Part shown: positions 36,419 to 40,949 of the stretch, piece after piece
How the letters are laid out: every line of letters starts with the position of its first letter
Position numbering within the stretch: the stretch's first letter is position 1
DNA from: Sergeia podlipaevii
Lineage: Eukaryota > Euglenozoa > Kinetoplastea > Trypanosomatida > Trypanosomatidae
DNA: 40,949 nucleotides
Direction of reading: 5' to 3'
NCBI GenBank assembly: GCA_030849805.1
Contig: JASANZ010002061.1
Coordinates: 1 to 40,949 of the forward strand
The notes under the pieces: generated by a model
Databases searched by the model: none
What the model was told of the DNA's origin: nothing
The model's input: the letters and a program-made list of their open reading frames with translations, nothing else
Position numbers and translations under genes: made by a program

Positions 36419-37193
36419 TAGAAAACAAGCCGACACACCGGCTGCTGCAAGCACATCAGCGGAGACAAGCAGCGGGACGGCGGCGGCGGCAGCCGCCTCC
36501 ACGGGTGCTCCTGCGGAGAAGCCGCCAGCGCTTACGCCGGAGCAGGAGCTTGAGTTGCTTGTCGCTGGAGCTCCAAATATGGAGGAGCAAGTCCGCGCGG
36601 AAGCTCGCTTTATCGGCAGTAACACACGCCACATGTACGCGGATGGTGCCTTGGGTTTGGCTGTGTACACCTTCAGCGGACTTCAGCATATCCAAGGGCA
36701 GAGCAACGCGCTTACGCTGCTTTCCATGTGGGCTGCAGGCACCACGTTTCTGATCAACTTTGCTCTGCGTAAGTTTCTTACAGAGCAGGCACATTCCTCT
36801 ACTGCACTAGATACCACTGCTGCTGCTGCCAGCGTGAACGCGGAGAGACCGGGAGATGCCAACAAGACAGCAGCCATGTCTCCTGCTGAAACCGCTGCGC
36901 TTGCCAAGACGATGAAGAGCGTCACTGGATCAAATGTGGATTTGCCGACAGCGACGACGTCTGCTGCGACGGCCACTGTCGCAGCGGCCGCGGGCCTAGT
37001 GAGCGATGTAGAGTGGCAACGCAAGAACATCTTCCAGCTAGAAATGGTAGGATCTTGGGTGTGGATGTTAGCTTCCTTTCAGCAGTTTCGCGTTCATAAG
37101 CGCCTCAAGTGGTGCGGCTACAGCAGCTGGACCGGCTTGACTTGTGTATTTTATTATACAATGCGTCACATGTATAATGTGCTTGTGGCGTAG
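36405..37193 (+). CDS. Small multi-span membrane protein, unknown
   Basis: A 262-residue protein. Residues 1-50 are Ala/Ser/Thr/Pro-rich. Hydrophobic segments lie at about 81-95, 102-121 (ALTLLSMWAAGTTFLINFAL), 214-228 (MVGSWVWMLASFQQF) and 238-261, suggesting two helical hairpins separated by an Ala/Thr-rich loop (about 125-205). The first pair is followed by RKFL and the second is separated by the basic RVHKRLKW. This looks like a duplicated two-helix unit, but the similarity is too weak to assert. It starts MGLFS; a Gly2 could be myristoylated, but the usual Ser/Thr at residue 6 is missing. I do not recognise the family. A pyrimidine tract before the ATG has its first AG inside the ORF, so a shorter form from Met59, with all membrane segments intact, is possible. 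Confidence 0.75.
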   Translation: MGLFSRKQADTPAAASTSAETSSGTAAAAAASTGAPAEKPPALTPEQELELLVAGAPNMEEQVRAEARFIGSNTRHMYADGALGLAVYTFSGLQHIQGQSNALTLLSMWAAGTTFLINFALRKFLTEQAHSSTALDTTAAAASVNAERPGDANKTAAMSPAETAALAKTMKSVTGSNVDLPTATTSAATATVAAAAGLVSDVEWQRKNIFQLEMVGSWVWMLASFQQFRVHKRLKWCGYSSWTGLTCVFYYTMRHMYNVLVA

Positions 37194-38086
37194 AAGCGAT
37201 AAATGCTAGAAGAAAAGCGAAGGAGATGAAGAAAAGTGGACATTGATGAATTGATGGGAAACGGAAGGTAGAGAAATTTGCTTTGCTTTTCTTTCTTTCT
37301 AACTTGATCGGGAGCGTGTGTGTGTGTGTGTTTGGGGGGGGGGGGATTGTGTTGTTGAGCGTTGGTGTAGGGTTTTGATGTGCATCTCTCCCTAGCTTTC
37401 CTATTCTTTTTTTGCTTGGTATTTCTCTCTAGATTTGCTTTTAGCAGAAAAAAGAAAGCAATGGGAGGTGGGGATTGACGATTAGAAGTTGAGGGAGAGG
37501 GGGATATGAAAAGGAGTCAACATACTGTTAGGTGACTTTGCCATTTTGCCTTTTTCTTTGAAAGTTTTAAAAAAAAAGAAATGAACGCAGGAAACAACAA
37601 ACGTAGAAGTGCAATGTGTATGTTCACTTGATGGCGATATTATTTAGCACATTATCTATATATATATATATATGTATCTCTCTGTGTGTTTCATGATATA
37701 CATGCAGAGGAAACACAGCTCTCTGCTGTCACTCTTTGACGTTCACTGTATTATTATTATTTTTATTATTTTCATACCTCTATATATTTTTTTTTTTGGA
37801 AAAAAAAAAAACTCTCATTCCTTCACTTATAAATATATAGTGCTGCGTGCCAAGTTGTATATTCGGGGTTTTTTTTCCTTTCTTTTCGCCGGATTAGTAT
37901 AATTGCTTTATGCTCCTAAAGGTTGAACATTATTTTCCTTTTTTCTATTAATAGATCTGGCACCTATTTCATCTCCGTCTTTCTATATCATATATATATA
38001 TATATCACGGCAACTATTTAATTTTTTTTTCGATTTATTTTCTTTACGAACAAGCAGCGTTCAAGCACAGAACACGGAAAAGTCAA
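37194..38086. other. Intergenic region
   Basis: AT-rich spacer with a GT run followed by a G-run near 37316-37346, TA repeats near 37659-37672 and 37990-38004, and A/T homopolymers. No RNA gene recognised. Confidence 0.6.
38021..38054 (+). promoter_or_regulatory. Candidate trans-splice acceptor for the Sec14-like gene
   Basis: A T-rich tract, then ACGAACAAG with the first AG at 38053-38054 and another at 38056-38057. The leader is about 30 nt and has no ATG. An upstream tract with AG at 37953-37954 is an alternative. Confidence 0.5.
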
Positions 38087-39940
38087 ATGCCTCGAGGTGA
38101 AGTGCTTATGGAAAAAGGCAGGCGCGAGGACGCGTGCCTCGAGCAGCTGAAGGAACAACTACAGTACACGAGCGCCGATGTTGCCGCTGCCAACAAGGGC
38201 GAGCTCAGCTTCTGTAATGACGCCATTGAAGGTTTCCTGCTTCGATATTTGAAAGCTGAGGACATCTCGGTTACCGACGCAATTTCGAAGTTAAAGCGTC
38301 GACGTGCCTTTGAGCATACCTTGCCGATCATCAGTGTGACCCCTGCCGTACTCGCAGTGCTTCGTAGCGGTGCGATTCGCATTATTGGAAAAGACGCACG
38401 GCACCGTCTTGTGCTCTTCATAGACCTTCCGGAAATTAATCTGCCAGCCTTTGAAGTAGATGAAGTGGAGCGGCTTGCTATCATCTTGCTAGAGTATGTT
38501 CAGGCTCAATGTTTGAGCGATACCAGAAGCCTTGACGCTGCTGATACTCCCGGAAAGAAAGCCACCGCTGATGTCCAGCAGCAACAGCCGCAAGGAGCTA
38601 CTGCTTCAGCGAAGAAGTCGAAAGCAGAAACGGTTGAAACGCGTTACGCGCCGCAGTGTGTGCTTCTCATCAATGCAGGTGAAGGCGCCGTCAGCGGGCA
38701 CTCTCCATTTCTGCGAAAGACGAGCAACTTGCACACTGTTGCTTCCAAGTACTACCCTCGTTTACTTAGTCTTGGTCTTGTCGTCGACGCCCCCTTTGAT
38801 CTGCGCCAGGCGATCCGCCTCGCGCTCGCAGGTAGCTCCGATGACGTCAAGGGGTGCATTCATCTCGTGGAACGAGCTGACATTACTCGCTTCCTGGATA
38901 GGAGCATCGTGCCCTCGCACCTGGGCGGTAGCAACACGGTAAACAATGGGGCAGCATTTAGTGACGCCGTGCTGAGACATTGGTTCACTCTCACATCGTA
39001 CCTGCAGCTTGAGAGTCAGCAGCAGCCCCCCTCACGGACGAAAAATGAAAACAACACAAGCACAAACAACTATGTGCGTCGTCGACCTCTCTATCTGCCA
39101 CCTCCTCAGCTGGGGGACTGCCAACACTTTCTGTCGCTTCAGCGCCGCGCGCTGGGGATGTCGACCGAGCTCACCACCAGCAACAGCACCTACTTTTACG
39201 ACGGTACCACCACAACCACCACTGACATAGGTAACGGCAGGGGTGCTGCAGCAGCCACGATGTCTACCGCAAGAGTTAATGGGAAGTTGGAAGGAAGCCA
39301 CAATGACGGAGCAGCTCCACTCTCTCAAACGCAAGTGAGCGTGCGCTTAGGCGGTGGCGGGGACTTGATGACGACGCTAGATGATGGTATCTGCTCCTCT
39401 CTCAGCGGCGATGAGGATTGTTTCTTTGCGGATGATGAAGGCAATAGTGACGCTCATGGCGCGGCGGGCGACGGAGCCTTAAGGGGCATGAATGGTAACG
39501 CGGCAGCGGCTGCTCTCATCGCCTCAACCGGGGCAGGGGTGAGTGAGGAAGAGCGAGCCATGATGACGCGCGACTCGCAATATGCGGTGACTTCTCTTGA
39601 GATAGAACGGGCTCGCCGACTGAACGCAGAGCAGCGGCTGCGTCTTGTAGAGTGCGGGGTGATGCTTGATCCTCGTAACGCTTCTGTGATTGAAAAAGAG
39701 CTAGCGGCGATTCATCAAGAGATGAACGTGCTCGTGGCGGATATCGTAGTGCGATCGAACCATGGCGGTGAAAAGGATGGTGGTAGCGGGGTGGCACCGT
39801 CTGTGCAGCAGTTGTTAGACATGACTGTATCAGCGCTGGAGGCGGTAGTGAACGAGCCGGAAGAGGTTCCTGCACTGGCCTTTGCTCAGCCCGCGGATCG
39901 TTCAATGCCGGAGGGCGGTTGCTGCTGCACGATGATGTAG
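38087..39940 (+). CDS. Sec14/CRAL-TRIO-domain protein with C-terminal CaaX box
   Basis: A 617-residue protein. A CRAL-TRIO N-terminal helical region lies at about residues 45-77 (FLLRYLKAEDISVTDAISKLKRR, the classic LLRFLRAR...DVxxA pattern). The lipid-binding fold follows at about 83-284: GAIRIIGKDARHRLVLFIDL, then after a Gln/Ala/Lys-rich insertion (about 145-190) the YAPQCVLLINAG strand, the helix SNLHTVASKYYPRLLSLGLVVDAPF (compare YYPERL...INAPF of Sec14) and SIVPSHLGG (compare LPxxFGG). These proteins exchange phosphoinositides or other lipids between membranes. Residues 300-520 are disordered, with an acidic block near 440. A short coiled coil lies at about 500-550. The chain ends GGCCCTMM: the last four residues are a CaaX box with Met at X, which favours farnesylation, and the two preceding Cys could be palmitoylated. 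Membrane anchoring is therefore likely but inferred. Confidence 0.88.
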   Translation: MPRGEVLMEKGRREDACLEQLKEQLQYTSADVAAANKGELSFCNDAIEGFLLRYLKAEDISVTDAISKLKRRRAFEHTLPIISVTPAVLAVLRSGAIRIIGKDARHRLVLFIDLPEINLPAFEVDEVERLAIILLEYVQAQCLSDTRSLDAADTPGKKATADVQQQQPQGATASAKKSKAETVETRYAPQCVLLINAGEGAVSGHSPFLRKTSNLHTVASKYYPRLLSLGLVVDAPFDLRQAIRLALAGSSDDVKGCIHLVERADITRFLDRSIVPSHLGGSNTVNNGAAFSDAVLRHWFTLTSYLQLESQQQPPSRTKNENNTSTNNYVRRRPLYLPPPQLGDCQHFLSLQRRALGMSTELTTSNSTYFYDGTTTTTTDIGNGRGAAAATMSTARVNGKLEGSHNDGAAPLSQTQVSVRLGGGGDLMTTLDDGICSSLSGDEDCFFADDEGNSDAHGAAGDGALRGMNGNAAAAALIASTGAGVSEEERAMMTRDSQYAVTSLEIERARRLNAEQRLRLVECGVMLDPRNASVIEKELAAIHQEMNVLVADIVVRSNHGGEKDGGSGVAPSVQQLLDMTVSALEAVVNEPEEVPALAFAQPADRSMPEGGCCCTMM

Positions 39941-40949
39941 GTTTTTGGGGAGTTAATCTAATATAAACTTTTTTTTGGTGCTTTGTAAACGTGCTTTTTT
40001 TTTTCTTCTTTGGAGGTTTATTGTACTACTTACCTTTTTTTTGTCTTGTTATTGTTATTGTGATTGGTATCCTTGTTGTTAATGGCGTCGACACTATCGC
40101 CTCTATCTAATTAGCAGTGATGCTGCGGATATTGAAGTGCAGTCTACTCTTTGCTTATATCATACACATAAGATGTAGCTGTAATGTTTGCCCATTATTG
40201 GGGTGCTGTAGAGAGAGAGGGGGGGAAAGATTCTTTTTGTTTTGGAGTTTTTTTTTGTATGTCTCTGCGTATATATGACGAGATATTCAAATGTCTGTCG
40301 GCTTTTCTTTTTGTTTGTTTCTCTCCCTTTGCTATGGAAAGCGATAATGTATGTGAGTGAGTGTACGTGTGTGTAGATATTGCCCTTTTCAGGAACTGTA
40401 TATGTTCGCTTTGTACACTCGTATGCACTGTCATGATATAAACATTAAAAGCGGGGGAAAAAAATACATCACATATGTGCACATATTTTGTTTGTTTTGT
40501 TCGTGGCCGCCATATCTGCAGCTATTGGTGAATTTAAAGGGAAAAAAAAATAAAGAATGGTATTACTCATATTTATACATGTAGCGTATGTAAGAAGGAA
40601 TTGTATTTCGTTTGTTTGTTTCCGTCACATCTCCTTCTTTATCTCTATTTCCTTATCTTTTTTTTTTTCTTTCCTAATTGACACTTTGTGCTCACGTGTA
40701 TAGGCGAACAGGAGCTCGAAGAATATATATATATACTGAAACGAGCCATAGCATATTCTGTCGCCAGCGAAGAGCGTTCATTACTACTCAGGTTTTGTTT
40801 TCCTTATATACATAGATAGATATATAGTTTTTCCTTGCTTTGTGTTAATCATAAAGTACTGCTTGCACATTTTCAACGTACTAGTATTTCTATTTTTTTT
40901 ATTTATTATTATTATCATTATCCCTATATAAAAGCATTACTGCTTTTAG
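39941..40949. other. Intergenic region to the right edge
   Basis: AT-rich sequence with T-runs, a GA repeat near 40210-40222, TA runs near 40723-40734 and ATT repeats near 40900-40915. The next gene is not reached. No RNA gene recognised. Confidence 0.6.

Noticed and set aside
35854..36753. 299-codon + strand ORF running from the spacer into the 262-residue gene
   Set aside because: It begins at a non-ATG codon, the first half is translated AT-rich spacer and the second half is an Arg-rich out-of-frame reading of the real gene.
1..40949. Transposable element or strand-switch region
   Set aside because: No reverse transcriptase, transposase, long terminal or inverted repeats were seen, and all convincing genes share one strand.

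Overview
The window looks like part of a directional gene cluster of a trypanosomatid (kinetoplastid) nuclear chromosome. Fourteen protein genes (the first cut by the left edge) lie head to tail on the + strand, none has a visible intron, and no minus-strand gene is convincing. The gaps of roughly 0.5-1.9 kb are AT-rich and full of homopolymers and simple repeats. Almost every gene is preceded by a long pyrimidine tract and an AG, as expected for spliced-leader trans-splicing of a polycistronic transcript. In nearly every case the first ATG after that AG is the start of the long ORF. I cannot name the genus. The moderate GC of the genes and the Gln, Ala, Ser and Pro runs argue against a very GC-rich Leishmania, but this is a weak argument.

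Layout, left to right: 1-1821, C-terminal part of an unknown low-complexity protein; 2332-2565, a 77-residue single-span membrane protein with a Cys-rich collar; 4136-6397, a helical plus WD40 protein; 8310-11969, a large probable mitochondrial protein of unknown function; 12880-14343, a candidate mitochondrial outer-membrane beta-barrel with a porin-like C-terminus; 15108-16568, a SLC35B1/HUT1-type nucleotide-sugar transporter; 17315-18859, a protein with a CHHC-like zinc finger; 19551-23024, a Kelch-BTB/BACK-BTB/BACK protein; 24367-26319, a charged coiled-coil protein with one Asp-rich calcium-loop-like motif; 27542-30646, an MFS transporter with a very long hydrophilic tail; 31652-31972, the spliceosomal core protein SmD1; 32815-35436, a proline-rich coiled-coil protein; 36405-37193, a small multi-span membrane protein; 38087-39940, a Sec14/CRAL-TRIO lipid-transfer protein ending in a CaaX box.

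Neighbours in such clusters are co-transcribed but usually not functionally linked, and I see no pathway running through the window. Loose themes are mitochondrion or outer membrane (the 1219-residue protein and the beta-barrel), membranes and lipids (HUT1, MFS, the 262-residue protein, Sec14-CaaX), and RNA (SmD1 and the CHHC-finger protein). The observations I would check first are the CHHC-type finger with a shifted last ligand, the Sec14 protein with a predicted farnesylation motif, the porin-like barrel, the LZTR1-like Kelch/double-BTB architecture, and the possible alternative trans-splice site that would remove the first start codon of the gene at 36405.
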